From: CAZEPJ01 sp964514105
GTDB lineage: Bacteria; Desulfobacterota; Desulfocorpusculales; Desulfocorpusculum
Assembly (NCBI GenBank): GCA_964514105.1
Contig: CAZEPJ010000026.1
Location: 1-53,933, forward strand
Length of the DNA: 53,933 nt
Reading direction: 5' to 3'
A program made the translations under genes and the position numbers. Each line of letters starts with the position of its first letter. Within the stretch, counting starts at the first letter, position 1. Positions 30,489 to 39,409 of the stretch are shown here, one piece after another. The notes beneath the pieces are model-generated. The model saw only the letters and a list, made by a program, of their open reading frames with translations, was not told the DNA's origin and ran no database searches.

Positions 30489-32483
30489 TCAGGGCGGAGA
30501 CAGGAGGTACGTGGCCCGGTTGTTGTCTTCCCTGGATTCTGCGACCGCGTTGTCGGGGTCCACGACGGCGATGAACTGACTTGGTGCCCCGGGAACCAGG
30601 GCCACGCCCCGAGCCGCGAAACTCCTTCTCAAACGGCGGCCGGGTTTGATGCCCTTGACCTTGAGCGGACCTTTCAGGATCATATCGGCCTCGTCCGGAT
30701 AGAAGACGTGGACTGCGCAGTTCCGCGACCGTCGATTCCCCCGGTTGGTGACCTGCAAGACCCCTTTCACACTGTAGAGACCCTGCCCGTCCGGACCCGA
30801 GAGGCGCAGGTCCTGCCAGGCCACGATGAGGTCGGGGCCCAGCAACAGGGGGCCGGATTCCTCCGCCCGTCCCGCCCGGAGATACGACCCTCGCCCCGTC
30901 CGCCAGAGCACCCTCGCCTCGGACGTGCCCGGAAGATCGTAAGCCACCATTCCGCTGTGCGCCGTGTTGAGTATCACCTCCAACTCGCCGTCGCCGTCGA
31001 TGTCATCCAACGTGGGGGCAGCCAGCGCCCCGTTCCAGTCCGCGCCCCCGAACGCCGGGGGGAGGTCGATCTCGTGCACGGGGTTTCCCAGGGAATCCAG
31101 CACGTGCAGTTTCCCCGTGGAGTGCGTCCCTTTCTGGACCCAGGAGGCGAAGATCACCTCGGCCTTCCCGTCGCCATCCAGGTCCGCGACGGCCGGCTCC
31201 GAGGCGAATCGGTAGAAGCCTTCCTGCGGATGATGCACGGAGTACGGCCAGTTGCCCTTCTCGGTCTGGTCCAGCCAGAAGCAGTGCATCTTCCCATCGT
31301 ATGAGGCGAAGAGGATCTCCAGCTGCCCGTCCCCGTCCAGATCCACGCTCACCGGGTTGGGTTGGGCGTTTTCGATGAGGCTCCAGTCCTCGCTCAGAGG
31401 TTCTCCAGTGTCCGTGGGAACCGTGGTCCAGTCCAGGCCACCCGCCTGAAAGCGGCTCCGGTCGGCCCGGAACACGAAAGGGGTGTTGTACAGGTCCGTG
31501 TACGGGGCGGTGTGGCAGTCGTGGACGTTCCCCACCGCCACCACCTCCATCACGCCGTCGCCGTCCACGTCCACCACGTTGGCGGGCCCATGAGCGAAAT
31601 TGGCCCGGGGGGTGAACTCCTCGTAGCATGGCCCCCATCCCCGGGTCTCGTACACGAGGTCAACGTACGCCGGGACTTCCCCCCAACGGTCCATGTCGTG
31701 TCCCGAATGGCCATGGTACATGGAGTGAGTGGGAAGATGGGAGCCGTCGGCTTTGTACGCGCAGATGGTGATGGTGTCGGAGGGCGCCACGATTTCCGGG
31801 AGGCCGTCTCCGTCGAGGTCTCCAAGGGCGATATTGGCGTTGTACACCCCCCAGGCCGAACCCTCTTCGCCTCCGGAAAGCCTGGGCCAGCCGCTTCGCA
31901 CCGCCCCCGTGTGCTCCAAGACCCAGACATTGGTCTTGCTGCCGTCCGCCCGCCCCACAACGATTTCCAGGTCCCCGTTCCCGTCCAGGTCGCCAACGGA
32001 TAGGCTCCGCATCTCTCGTCCGCTGGGGTTCTGCCAGGGCCAACCCTGCTCGAGATAACCGTCGGCGTTGTACACCGAGACCCATCCGCCGCCGTGGGCG
32101 GTCACGATCTCCCATTGACCATCATTGTCCACATCCGCAATGACGACGCCGGGCCAGGTGCGTCCCACATTGTCGGCGTTCGGATGGCTCCAATCATGCC
32201 CCGATGGTACCCGCCAGCGGAGCTGGCCTGACGCGCCATCCAGGACGACGATGGAGTACGCCGAGGCGATGATCTCTTTGCGGCCATCCCCATCCAGATC
32301 GGCCACGGCAGGGGAGGAGTACCATCCGGTCTCGCACCATGAGGGGTGGCAACCCCCGTGCTGCCATTTGAGAACGGGCGCCTGGATGGGGTCCGGGAGG
32401 CTGGCGGCGGGGACCACCGCCAACAGGACGCCTCCCACGCACGCCCCCAGGATGGGGGGGATGGCGGATCGCGGCCTTCTCAT
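30489..32483 (-). CDS. Secreted FG-GAP/VCBS repeat protein with a CARDB-like end
   Basis: 664 residues with an N-terminal signal peptide (positive MRRPRSAIPP, then a hydrophobic core ending near AVVPAASLP). At least seven calcium-binding style repeats of the form DLDGDGxxEI are spread through the sequence (such as VADLDGDGRKEIIA, DVDGDGVMEVVAVG, DIDGDGELEVIL), giving a beta-propeller of the integrin FG-GAP type. The last 100 residues (GVLQVTNRGNRRSRNCAVHVF, ending SREDNNRATYLL) resemble a CARDB adhesion domain. It is probably extracellular or cell-surface, with a binding role. It converges with the MoxR partner gene, 28 bp apart. Confidence 0.88.
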   Translation of the reverse strand: MRRPRSAIPPILGACVGGVLLAVVPAASLPDPIQAPVLKWQHGGCHPSWCETGWYSSPAVADLDGDGRKEIIASAYSIVVLDGASGQLRWRVPSGHDWSHPNADNVGRTWPGVVIADVDNDGQWEIVTAHGGGWVSVYNADGYLEQGWPWQNPSGREMRSLSVGDLDGNGDLEIVVGRADGSKTNVWVLEHTGAVRSGWPRLSGGEEGSAWGVYNANIALGDLDGDGLPEIVAPSDTITICAYKADGSHLPTHSMYHGHSGHDMDRWGEVPAYVDLVYETRGWGPCYEEFTPRANFAHGPANVVDVDGDGVMEVVAVGNVHDCHTAPYTDLYNTPFVFRADRSRFQAGGLDWTTVPTDTGEPLSEDWSLIENAQPNPVSVDLDGDGQLEILFASYDGKMHCFWLDQTEKGNWPYSVHHPQEGFYRFASEPAVADLDGDGKAEVIFASWVQKGTHSTGKLHVLDSLGNPVHEIDLPPAFGGADWNGALAAPTLDDIDGDGELEVILNTAHSGMVAYDLPGTSEARVLWRTGRGSYLRAGRAEESGPLLLGPDLIVAWQDLRLSGPDGQGLYSVKGVLQVTNRGNRRSRNCAVHVFYPDEADMILKGPLKVKGIKPGRRLRRSFAARGVALVPGAPSQFIAVVDPDNAVAESREDNNRATYLLSPP

Positions 32484-32829
32484 CGGTCACCTCTCGGGCG
32501 ACGCATCCTCCCGTCCATCCACCCAACGAGGACAAGGAGGAGCCCAATGGTTCGTCCTCCGGGGGCGGGGGTGCGTCGAATGGACTGGGCCAAAAACGTC
32601 CACCGAACAACGGGGCTGTAACATCCCTTTCCCATGCCACAGGCCCAGCCGAGGCTCGCCCCATGCGGGCGAACTCGCGCATTGAGTCCAGCAATTCCCG
32701 TACCTGCATGGATCCTGCCTGGCGTTCGCCCGCGGTCCGGCCGACATCCGCCCCATTGACTTCCTGTTGCGTGGTGATGTACTCCTCCCGGTGGCGAGGT
32801 AAATCACCCAAGGGGAGGACCACGACGCC
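32484..32829. other. Intergenic region with a possible promoter for the hydratase gene
   Basis: 346 bp between divergent genes. On the forward strand TTGACT (32756-32761), 16 bp, TGTACT (32778-32783, 4 of 6) could drive the enoyl-CoA hydratase gene, whose ribosome site is AAGGGGAGGA. Nothing else stands out. Confidence 0.35.
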
Positions 32830-33687
32830 ATGGTGTTTCGGCAGATCACGTACGAGGTGGAAGAGGGCATCGCCACGATCACGCTGAACCGGCCCGAGCG
32901 GCTCAACGCCTGGACCGTGGTCATGATGGACGAGCTCATCGAGGCCGTGGACCGGGCGGACCGGGACGACGAGGTGCGGGTGGTGATCGTGACCGGGGCG
33001 GGCCGGGCCTTCTGCGCAGGGGCGGACCTGGACCCGGCGAGCCTGGGGGGTCGTCTGAAGGATCTCCGGTCGGACGAGGTCCCCCGGGACACGGCCGGCC
33101 AGCTCGTCCTCAAGATCTATGAGTGCCGAAAGCCCGTGATCGCGGCCGTCAACGGTCCGGCCGTGGGCGTGGGGGTCACGATGACGCTCCCCATGGACAT
33201 CCGCCTGGCCTCGGAGACGGCCAAGTTCGGCTTCGTCTTCAACCGCCGGGGCATGGTGCCCGAGGGATGCTCGACGTGGTTTCTGGCACGCCTGGTGGGG
33301 ACCGGCCGGGCGGCCGAATGGCTCCTGACGGGGCGGATCTTCCCTGCCGAGGAGGCATTGGGGGGGGGGTTGGTGAGCCGGGTCCTGCCGCAGGAGGAAC
33401 TGCTTCCCGCCGCGCGCGTGGTGGCGGGGGAGATCGCCCGGAACACCTCGGCCATCTCCACGGCCCTGGCCAGGCAAATGTTCTGGCGCATGCTGGGGGC
33501 CGACCATCCCATGGAGGCTCACAAGGTCGAATCCCGATGCCTCCACTACATGTTCCAGTCCCCGGACCTGCGGGAGGGGGTCACTGCGTTCCTCCAAAAG
33601 CGGCCACCAGAGTTTCCCATGCGGCCCGGCCGGGATATGCCTCCCTTTTACCCCTGGTGGAAGGAACGGCCGTTCGGGGAGCCGTGA
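32830..33687 (+). CDS. Enoyl-CoA hydratase/isomerase (crotonase family)
   Basis: 285 residues. Crotonase motifs are clear: ITLNRPERLNAW at the start, GAGRAFCAGADLDPAS for the CoA-binding/oxyanion region and GPAVGVGVTMTLPMDIRLAS for the second oxyanion loop. Between them and the C-terminus lies RLVGTGRAAEWLLTGR. The family hydrates trans-2-enoyl-CoA in beta-oxidation, but many members have other reactions. No other beta-oxidation gene is adjacent; an MFS transporter converges downstream, so the substrate cannot be named. Confidence 0.9.
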   Translation: MVFRQITYEVEEGIATITLNRPERLNAWTVVMMDELIEAVDRADRDDEVRVVIVTGAGRAFCAGADLDPASLGGRLKDLRSDEVPRDTAGQLVLKIYECRKPVIAAVNGPAVGVGVTMTLPMDIRLASETAKFGFVFNRRGMVPEGCSTWFLARLVGTGRAAEWLLTGRIFPAEEALGGGLVSRVLPQEELLPAARVVAGEIARNTSAISTALARQMFWRMLGADHPMEAHKVESRCLHYMFQSPDLREGVTAFLQKRPPEFPMRPGRDMPPFYPWWKERPFGEP

Positions 33688-33761
33688 GGGCGAGACCCGA
33701 AGAGCCCAGCAGATCCTGAGGTCGTGCGAGGGATCGGGCCGGACGGCCCCGGGGGCACCCG

Positions 33762-35078
33762 TCACCTACTGACCCGACTTGCAGGCCCTCTGGTCCGCCC
33801 GGCCACGAGGCGGACCTTCCGAGGGGCGGCGAGCCAGATGGCGATGCAGGCCACCCCGTACCAGGCGATGGCCAGGAGAAAGGCCGCCTGGTATTCCTGA
33901 GTCAGCTCGAAGATCCAACCCCCCAGCCACGGTCCGATGGCCCCTCCCACGGCGAAGCTAAGCCACACGAAGCCGATGGTAGTCCCCACGCGGGGTCCCT
34001 GGAAGATGTCCGTGATGGCCGCGGTGATGGCCGGAGCCGTGAGTCCGGCCCCGAAGCCGAAGGCGAGGGAGTAGTAGTACAGCATCCAGGGTTGCGACGC
34101 GTCCTTGATGAGGGTCAGGACCAGGATCCCCGAGCTCCCGATCACGGCCCCGATGGTCAACGTCCACTCCCTGCCGATGCGATCCGAGACGAACCCCGAC
34201 AGAGAGCCCGCGAGGTACGCCGCTCCGTACAGGGAGATCACGGAGGAGGCATAGAGCTTGGCATACCCCACGTCGGCGGCGAAAGCCACGTGATGGGCCA
34301 CCATGATGTGCTGCATGATCCCCCACATGGAGAACGTGGAGAGACAGACCAGCCAGAAGCGGCGGGTCCTCATGGCCCTGGAAAGGGTCCATTCCACGGC
34401 GGCCCAGTCCGGATCCACCACTGTCAATCGGGGGGCTTCGCCGCCCACGGGCCCTCCCCGATCATGGAGGAGGCCGTCCCGGCTCAGGCCCTTGTCCTCG
34501 GGCCGATACCGCACGACGAGGAGAAAGAGCGGGATCAACAGGATGGCGACGGCCAAGGCCGCTGCGACGAAGGCGTGCCGCCATCCGCCCCGCTCGATGA
34601 GCGCGGCCAGAATCGGGTACCAGATGAAGGCCCCTCCAGAGCCCAGATAGAGCAGCGAGAAGGCCCATCCGCGCTTGGCCTCGAACCAGTTCCTGAGCAC
34701 GGTGACGAACGGGACCGAGCCCACGAGGCACAGCCCGGTGCCGCACAGGAGTCCGAAGCCCAGGTAGAAGTGCCACGGCTCACTGCCGCGGCTCGACCCG
34801 GCGAGCCCCAGGGAGAGGAGCACGGTCCCGGCGACCATTGTTTTTCGGGGGCCCAGGCCCTCCACCAGCCGCCCTGCCACCGGGGCGACCAGGCCGTATG
34901 CGATCATGTGGACGGTCAGCATGGCCGCGGTCGTATCTCGGGGCCATCGGAACTCCTCCAGAATGTAGGGGAAGATCACGGCAAAAGAATAGCGCGCGCC
35001 GTAGCCCACCGCGTAGGAGACGATTCCCACGGCCACGATGAGCCATCCGTGGAAGATGGCGGGGCGTGTGATCCACAT
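33762..35078 (-). CDS. MFS transporter, oxalate/formate-antiporter-like
   Basis: 438 residues with about twelve transmembrane segments and MFS signatures: PVAGRLVEGLGPRK between helices 2 and 3 and GFVSDRIGRE in the second half, separated by a cytoplasmic loop (RYRPEDKGLSRDG). It resembles the OFA/monocarboxylate group of anion carriers. It probably moves a small carboxylate across the inner membrane; the substrate is unknown. Divergent from the GntR regulator gene 459 bp away, so it may belong to the same regulon. Confidence 0.86.
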   Translation of the reverse strand: MWITRPAIFHGWLIVAVGIVSYAVGYGARYSFAVIFPYILEEFRWPRDTTAAMLTVHMIAYGLVAPVAGRLVEGLGPRKTMVAGTVLLSLGLAGSSRGSEPWHFYLGFGLLCGTGLCLVGSVPFVTVLRNWFEAKRGWAFSLLYLGSGGAFIWYPILAALIERGGWRHAFVAAALAVAILLIPLFLLVVRYRPEDKGLSRDGLLHDRGGPVGGEAPRLTVVDPDWAAVEWTLSRAMRTRRFWLVCLSTFSMWGIMQHIMVAHHVAFAADVGYAKLYASSVISLYGAAYLAGSLSGFVSDRIGREWTLTIGAVIGSSGILVLTLIKDASQPWMLYYYSLAFGFGAGLTAPAITAAITDIFQGPRVGTTIGFVWLSFAVGGAIGPWLGGWIFELTQEYQAAFLLAIAWYGVACIAIWLAAPRKVRLVAGRTRGPASRVSR

Positions 35079-35481
35079 GGCGCCTGGATTCTACTGCCCC
35101 GGCAGACCACCGTCAACGCGTCAAGAGCCGGTTCCGCGGCTTCACTGGAGCGGCTTCGCCGCATATGGTGGCCGGGGGCAGGCGGAAGGCCGGTCCCGTG
35201 GGCCCTTTGCCCGCCAGGGGTATCTTTCCCCAGAGACCGCCGGTGTCTCCGGAGATAATTCGGGACGGGGAGGCGGAGTGGGAGTTAAAACCAGGGCGGG
35301 ATGCCTCGGGAGCCATGAGCCGCGGCGGCTGCGGGCCTCGGTGGCCTGAATCCGGACGACTTGGAACTGGCCGGCACCCAGCAAACGGAGATCCGGGTTC
35401 CGGGCTTCAAGCGTCGTGCAGTCGGGCCATGGCGGCCCCCCGTCACCCATCCGGAAAGGATGATGGGCGTCGAAAAAGATG

Positions 35482-35510
35482 TTGACAGAAGAATAGTCAA
35501 ATGGTATGAC
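35482..35510 (+). promoter_or_regulatory. Promoter of the gntR-aminotransferase-amidohydrolase operon
   Basis: Perfect TTGACA (35482-35487), 17-bp spacer and TATGAC (4 of 6, 35505-35510). The predicted start near 35517 lies downstream of the ATG codons at 35460 and 35463, so translation must begin at the GTG 35538. Confidence 0.7.
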
Positions 35511-35512
35511 CA
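35502..35512. promoter_or_regulatory. FadR/GntR-type operator overlapping the -10
   Basis: TGGTATGACCA is a perfect TGGT-N3-ACCA palindrome, the half-site pattern of FadR-family GntR regulators such as PdhR and LldR. It overlaps the -10 hexamer and lies 25 bp upstream of the regulator's own start codon, which predicts autorepression relieved by an effector. Confidence 0.72.
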
Positions 35513-35537
35513 AACAAATCCTCCCCGGGAAGCAGCC

Positions 35538-36308
35538 GTGCCCAAGGCCTTGCCATTCAAACCCCTCCGGAAGCGGCGCCTCTATGAAGAGGTCGCAGAG
35601 CAGATCAAGCAGTCCATCTTCAGCGGGAAGCTCAGGCCCGGGGACCGCCTGCCTTGCGAACGGGAGCTGTGCAGCCTCTTTCAGGTGGGGCGCCCTACGG
35701 TGCGCGAGGCCCTGCGCACCCTGGCCATGATGGGGCTCGTCGAGGTGCGAAGCGGCGCCAAGGGTTCCGTGGTCAGGGAGGGGGATATCGGGCGGTACAT
35801 GGGGAGTCTGCGGGAGCAGCTCTCCTGGCTCATTCAGGTGGACCGGGGGACGCTCAAGGATCTCTGGGAGGTGAGGCAGTACATCGAGGCCGGCATCGCC
35901 CACTCTGTGGCCGGCAACGCCACCGCCAAGGACCTCAGCCGCCTGGACGATCTCATCCGCAAGATGGAGGGTGCCTCGGGAGACCTCAAGGCCTATTTCC
36001 AACTGGCCGTGGCCTTCCACAGGGAATTGGCCTTGTCCACCGGAAACCGGATCTTCTGCCTCGTGTGGGACCTTGTCAACGACCTGCTGTTGAGAGGATA
36101 CCTGCCGCACCTCGAAGAGATCTTTCCCGCTGGCCCGGCGCGGCTCCTGGAGGGGAACAGGGTCCTGCTGGAAGCCATCAAGTCCGGAGAGCCCGAGCGC
36201 ATCGCGAGGGCGGTCCGGCTCCACACCGAGGCGGAGGACGTCTTCACCTTGAACGCCCAGGGCCCGGCCCACGGGGCCGGGCAGACCCGAACAAGGAGCG
36301 CGGGATGA
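35538..36308 (+). CDS. GntR regulator of the FadR subfamily
   Basis: 256 residues from a GTG start. The N-terminal winged helix reads KRRLYEEVAEQIKQSIFSG, then LPCERELCSLFQVGRPTVREAL; the C-terminal 150 residues form an FCD effector domain with conserved acidic and His positions (DLWEVRQYIEAGIA, AFHRELALSTGNR). FCD domains bind small carboxylates through a metal. The start is placed at GTG 35538 because the promoter -10 and operator lie between it and the upstream ATGs. Its last codon overlaps the next gene's ATG (ATGA), so it is co-translated with the aminotransferase and likely controls this cluster. Confidence 0.9.
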   Translation: MPKALPFKPLRKRRLYEEVAEQIKQSIFSGKLRPGDRLPCERELCSLFQVGRPTVREALRTLAMMGLVEVRSGAKGSVVREGDIGRYMGSLREQLSWLIQVDRGTLKDLWEVRQYIEAGIAHSVAGNATAKDLSRLDDLIRKMEGASGDLKAYFQLAVAFHRELALSTGNRIFCLVWDLVNDLLLRGYLPHLEEIFPAGPARLLEGNRVLLEAIKSGEPERIARAVRLHTEAEDVFTLNAQGPAHGAGQTRTRSAG

Positions 36309-37645
36309 AAGGCAACGACTACCTCGACCAGTACCGGGCAAGAACGCCCAATTCCAGGAAGCTGTTCGAGCGGGCCGTCAAGGTCATGCCGGGGGGTGTC
36401 AGCCATCGCTACCGGTACATGGCCCCCTATCCGTTCTTCATGAAGGACGGGAAGGGGGCCCGGATCTGGGACGTGGATGGAAACGAGTACATCGATCTGT
36501 GGATGGGCCATTACGCCCTCATCTTCGGCCACCAGTCGCAGATCTTCAAGGAGGCCATGGCCGAGGTGGCGGGGTTGGGGACGCACTGGGGGATCCTCCA
36601 CGAACACGAGGTGCGCTTTGCCGAGGCGATCCAGGAGACGCTGCCCTGCGCCGAGAAGCTGATCTTCGGCGTGTCGGGGACCGAGGCCACCATGTACGCG
36701 GTGCGCATGGCCCGGGCGTTCACCGGCCGCAGCACCATCCTAAAGATGCAGGGGGGGTGGCACGGGGCCAACAGCGAGCTGCTTTGGGCCGTTAGAAGCC
36801 CCTACGACATCCCGGAGACCCGGGGGCTGGCCCCCGGCCTGGGACGGTACACGCGCGCCATGGAGCTGAACGACACGGAGGCCGCCCTCCGGATCATCCA
36901 TGAGGTCAAGGAGGATCTGGCGGGGGTCATCATCGAGCCGGTCATGGGCGGCGCAGGCTTTCTTCCGGCCGAGCCCGGCTTCTTGGAGATGCTCCGGGAG
37001 GAAACGCGCCGCCTGGGGGCGCTGCTCATCCTCGACGAGGTCATCACGGGGTACCGCCTGGCCCTGGGCGGGGCCCAGCAGTACTTTGGCATCAAACCCG
37101 ATCTGGCCACCATCGGCAAGGTGGCGGGCGGGGGCGGGAACCTGGGCGTGGTCGCGGGGAGGGCGGACATCCTGAATCAATGCGACGCCACCGCCGCGCG
37201 GGAGAAGGGGACCGGGGTCCTGGTGGGCGGGGGGACGTTTTCGTGCTCGCCCCTCACCATGCTCCTGGGGAGCAAGACCCTGGCCTACCTCAAGACCCAT
37301 TCCACGGACGTCTACGGGTCCATCGCCCGCAGGGGGGAGAAACTCCGCCAGGGCGTGGTGGAGGCCCTGGGCAAGCATGGGATCAACGCCAAGGCCACGG
37401 GCATCGAGTCCCTCTTCGGGCTCTATTTCCCCTACGATCCCGCACTGACCGTGAGGAGCCCCGCCCAGATGTCCAAGATGACGGATGAGCAGAAGGTGAA
37501 CCTGGAGTTCCGCATCCGGATGCTCAACCACGGGGTCTTCGTCATTCACGGAGGCGGCGCGGTGTCCACGGCCCACACGGACAAGGACATCGAACAGATC
37601 ATCGCGGCCGCCGAGGAGGTGGCCAGGGAGATGGCGGATCAATAG
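36305..37645 (+). CDS. Class III aminotransferase-fold enzyme (GSAM-like)
   Basis: 446 residues of the PLP-dependent fold type I, subgroup III. Recognisable parts are VMPGGVSHRYRY, GNEYIDLWMGHYALIFGH, FGVSGTEATMYAVRMAR and the PLP region LILDEVITGYRL, with Lys272 in GKVAGGGG as the expected Schiff-base residue. It resembles glutamate-1-semialdehyde aminomutase, but the family also includes amino-acid racemases and omega-transaminases. The operon context (two D-aminoacylase-like enzymes and a TRAP carrier) favours amino-acid racemisation or transamination over heme synthesis. It overlaps gntR by four bases. Confidence 0.86.
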   Translation: MKGNDYLDQYRARTPNSRKLFERAVKVMPGGVSHRYRYMAPYPFFMKDGKGARIWDVDGNEYIDLWMGHYALIFGHQSQIFKEAMAEVAGLGTHWGILHEHEVRFAEAIQETLPCAEKLIFGVSGTEATMYAVRMARAFTGRSTILKMQGGWHGANSELLWAVRSPYDIPETRGLAPGLGRYTRAMELNDTEAALRIIHEVKEDLAGVIIEPVMGGAGFLPAEPGFLEMLREETRRLGALLILDEVITGYRLALGGAQQYFGIKPDLATIGKVAGGGGNLGVVAGRADILNQCDATAAREKGTGVLVGGGTFSCSPLTMLLGSKTLAYLKTHSTDVYGSIARRGEKLRQGVVEALGKHGINAKATGIESLFGLYFPYDPALTVRSPAQMSKMTDEQKVNLEFRIRMLNHGVFVIHGGGAVSTAHTDKDIEQIIAAAEEVAREMADQ

Positions 37646-37791
37646 GTGTCCGTGGCCAATGGGCCGTTGTCCGTCGGCCTTTGTGCGACGGGCGACCAAC
37701 GGCTGACGACCGTATTCGATGGCAATGAGCGCGAGCGACAGCGGCGCTTCCAGAGGCAACCGACCCCAACTGATGGGAAGGGAGCGGTGTC

Positions 37792-39408
37792 ATGTCCCAC
37801 GAGTTCGACCTGGTGATCCGCAACGGACGAGTCGTTGACGGCACGGGTAACCCGTACTACAAGGCGGATGTGGGGATCCGGGAGGGAAAGATCAGACACA
37901 TCGCCAATGGGATCGACCCCAGCAGCGCGCGGCGGGTGATCGATGCCCAGGACCGGGTGGTTTGTCCCGGTTTCTTCGACACGCATACCCACGACGACAT
38001 CTATCTCCTCGTCTGTCCCACGTGCGACGACAAGGTCCTTCAGGGGGTGACCACGGATGTCATCGGCAACTGCGGGCACTCGCCGGCGCCCATCGCCGAT
38101 GAATACCGTCGGGAGATCGCCGAGTCGCTCAAGGTCATGAGCGGGCATGGCGTGGGCGAAAAGGATCTGAACTTCCGTTCGTTCGGGGATTATCTTGCCA
38201 AGTTGGAGGGGCTCCGGCCGGGGATCAACGTGATCCCACTGGTGGGACACGCAACGACGCGCATGTGCGCCATGGGGATGGACCATCGGGCGCCCTCGGC
38301 GGCGGAACTGGATCAGATGAAGTCTCTTGTGGCCGGCGCCATGGCGGACGGGGCCTTCGGTCTGTCCACCGGCCTCATCTACGCCCCGGGCAACTATGCC
38401 GAGACCCAGGAGGTCATCGAGTTGGCCAAGGCCGTGGCTCCCTCGGGGGGGATCTACGCCACCCACATGCGCAGCGAGGGGGACCACGAGATGGAGGCCA
38501 TCGCCGAGGCGATCCGCATCGGCGAGTCGGCAGGCGTGCCCGTGCACATCGCCCACCACAAGATCGCGGGCAAAGGAAACTGGGGAAGGAGCACCGAGAC
38601 CCTTGGCCTCATGGAAGAGGCGCGGTCCCGGGGCGTGGAGGTGACCTGCGACCAGTATCCGTACCGAGCGGGGAGCACCTCCCTGGCAGCGGTTCTTCCC
38701 CCCAGGGTCCTGGCCGGTGGCCCGGAGGCATTCATCCCCAGACTCAAGGACCGGGCCTATCGGGCACAGATCGTCCGGACGGTGGAGGAAGGGGAAGAGA
38801 CCGGATGGGAGAATCTCATCAAGGGCGCGGGCTTCGAGGGGCTCATGATCTCGGTTTCCACGCGGCGGGATTACGTGGGAAAGACCGTGGCCGACATAGC
38901 CAGGATGGAGAAGAAGAACCCCTACGATGTGATCTTCGACATCGTGGTGGAGGAGGGCAGAGGCGCCGTCGTGATCCTCTTCATGATGGACGAGGATGAC
39001 GTGCGGCGCATCATGCGCAATCCGTGGACCATGATCGGGAGCGACGGCATCCCCGGCTTCGGCGTGAACAAGGTCCACCCCCGCATGACGGGGACTTTCC
39101 CCAGGGTCCTGGGAAAGTACGTGCGCGAGGAGGGGGTCCTGACCCTGGAGGACGCCGTTCGCAAAATGACCTCGCTCCCCGCCCAGACCTTCGGGGTCTG
39201 CGGCAAGGGGATCCTGAAGGAAGGGTTCGACGCGGATTTGGTGGTCTTCGATCCCCGGAGCGTGAAAGACCGCTCCACGTACGAGGAACCCAACCAGGGG
39301 CCCGTGGGGATCGATTGTGTCCTGGTCAACGGCGAGATCGCCGCGGAGCATGGCAGGATCACCGGTGCCAGATCCGGGCGCGTCCTGCGGCGAAGATGGG
39401 CGGTGTGA
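37792..39408 (+). CDS. N-acyl-D-amino-acid deacylase family amidohydrolase (copy 1)
   Basis: 538 residues of the amidohydrolase superfamily, D-aminoacylase group. The metal motif HTHDD follows VVCPGFFDT; GHSPAP, STGLIYAPG, YATHMRSEG and VHIAHHKIAGK are positioned as in that group, and a late WTMIGSDGIP supplies the conserved Asp. These zinc enzymes hydrolyse N-acyl-D-amino acids or related amides and dihydropyrimidine-like rings. GGGAAGGGAGCGGTGTC precedes ATG 37792. One base separates its stop from the second copy's GTG. Specificity cannot be read from sequence. Confidence 0.88.
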   Translation: MSHEFDLVIRNGRVVDGTGNPYYKADVGIREGKIRHIANGIDPSSARRVIDAQDRVVCPGFFDTHTHDDIYLLVCPTCDDKVLQGVTTDVIGNCGHSPAPIADEYRREIAESLKVMSGHGVGEKDLNFRSFGDYLAKLEGLRPGINVIPLVGHATTRMCAMGMDHRAPSAAELDQMKSLVAGAMADGAFGLSTGLIYAPGNYAETQEVIELAKAVAPSGGIYATHMRSEGDHEMEAIAEAIRIGESAGVPVHIAHHKIAGKGNWGRSTETLGLMEEARSRGVEVTCDQYPYRAGSTSLAAVLPPRVLAGGPEAFIPRLKDRAYRAQIVRTVEEGEETGWENLIKGAGFEGLMISVSTRRDYVGKTVADIARMEKKNPYDVIFDIVVEEGRGAVVILFMMDEDDVRRIMRNPWTMIGSDGIPGFGVNKVHPRMTGTFPRVLGKYVREEGVLTLEDAVRKMTSLPAQTFGVCGKGILKEGFDADLVVFDPRSVKDRSTYEEPNQGPVGIDCVLVNGEIAAEHGRITGARSGRVLRRRWAV

Positions 39409-39409
39409 C

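Larger units (their letters stand above)
35079..35537. other. Divergent intergenic region between MFS and gntR
   Basis: 459 bp. The left part is GC-rich without a supported gene or clear reverse-strand promoter. The last 60 bp become AT-rich and hold the gntR promoter and operator (35482-35512). The gntR frame is open upstream to 35361, but that stretch has no family-like sequence. Confidence 0.55.

Noticed and set aside
37646..37791. Short imperfect repeats of CCGTTG/CCAACGG type before the first amidohydrolase
   Set aside because: Copies are few and irregular, with no spacer regularity, so they are neither a CRISPR nor a clear operator.
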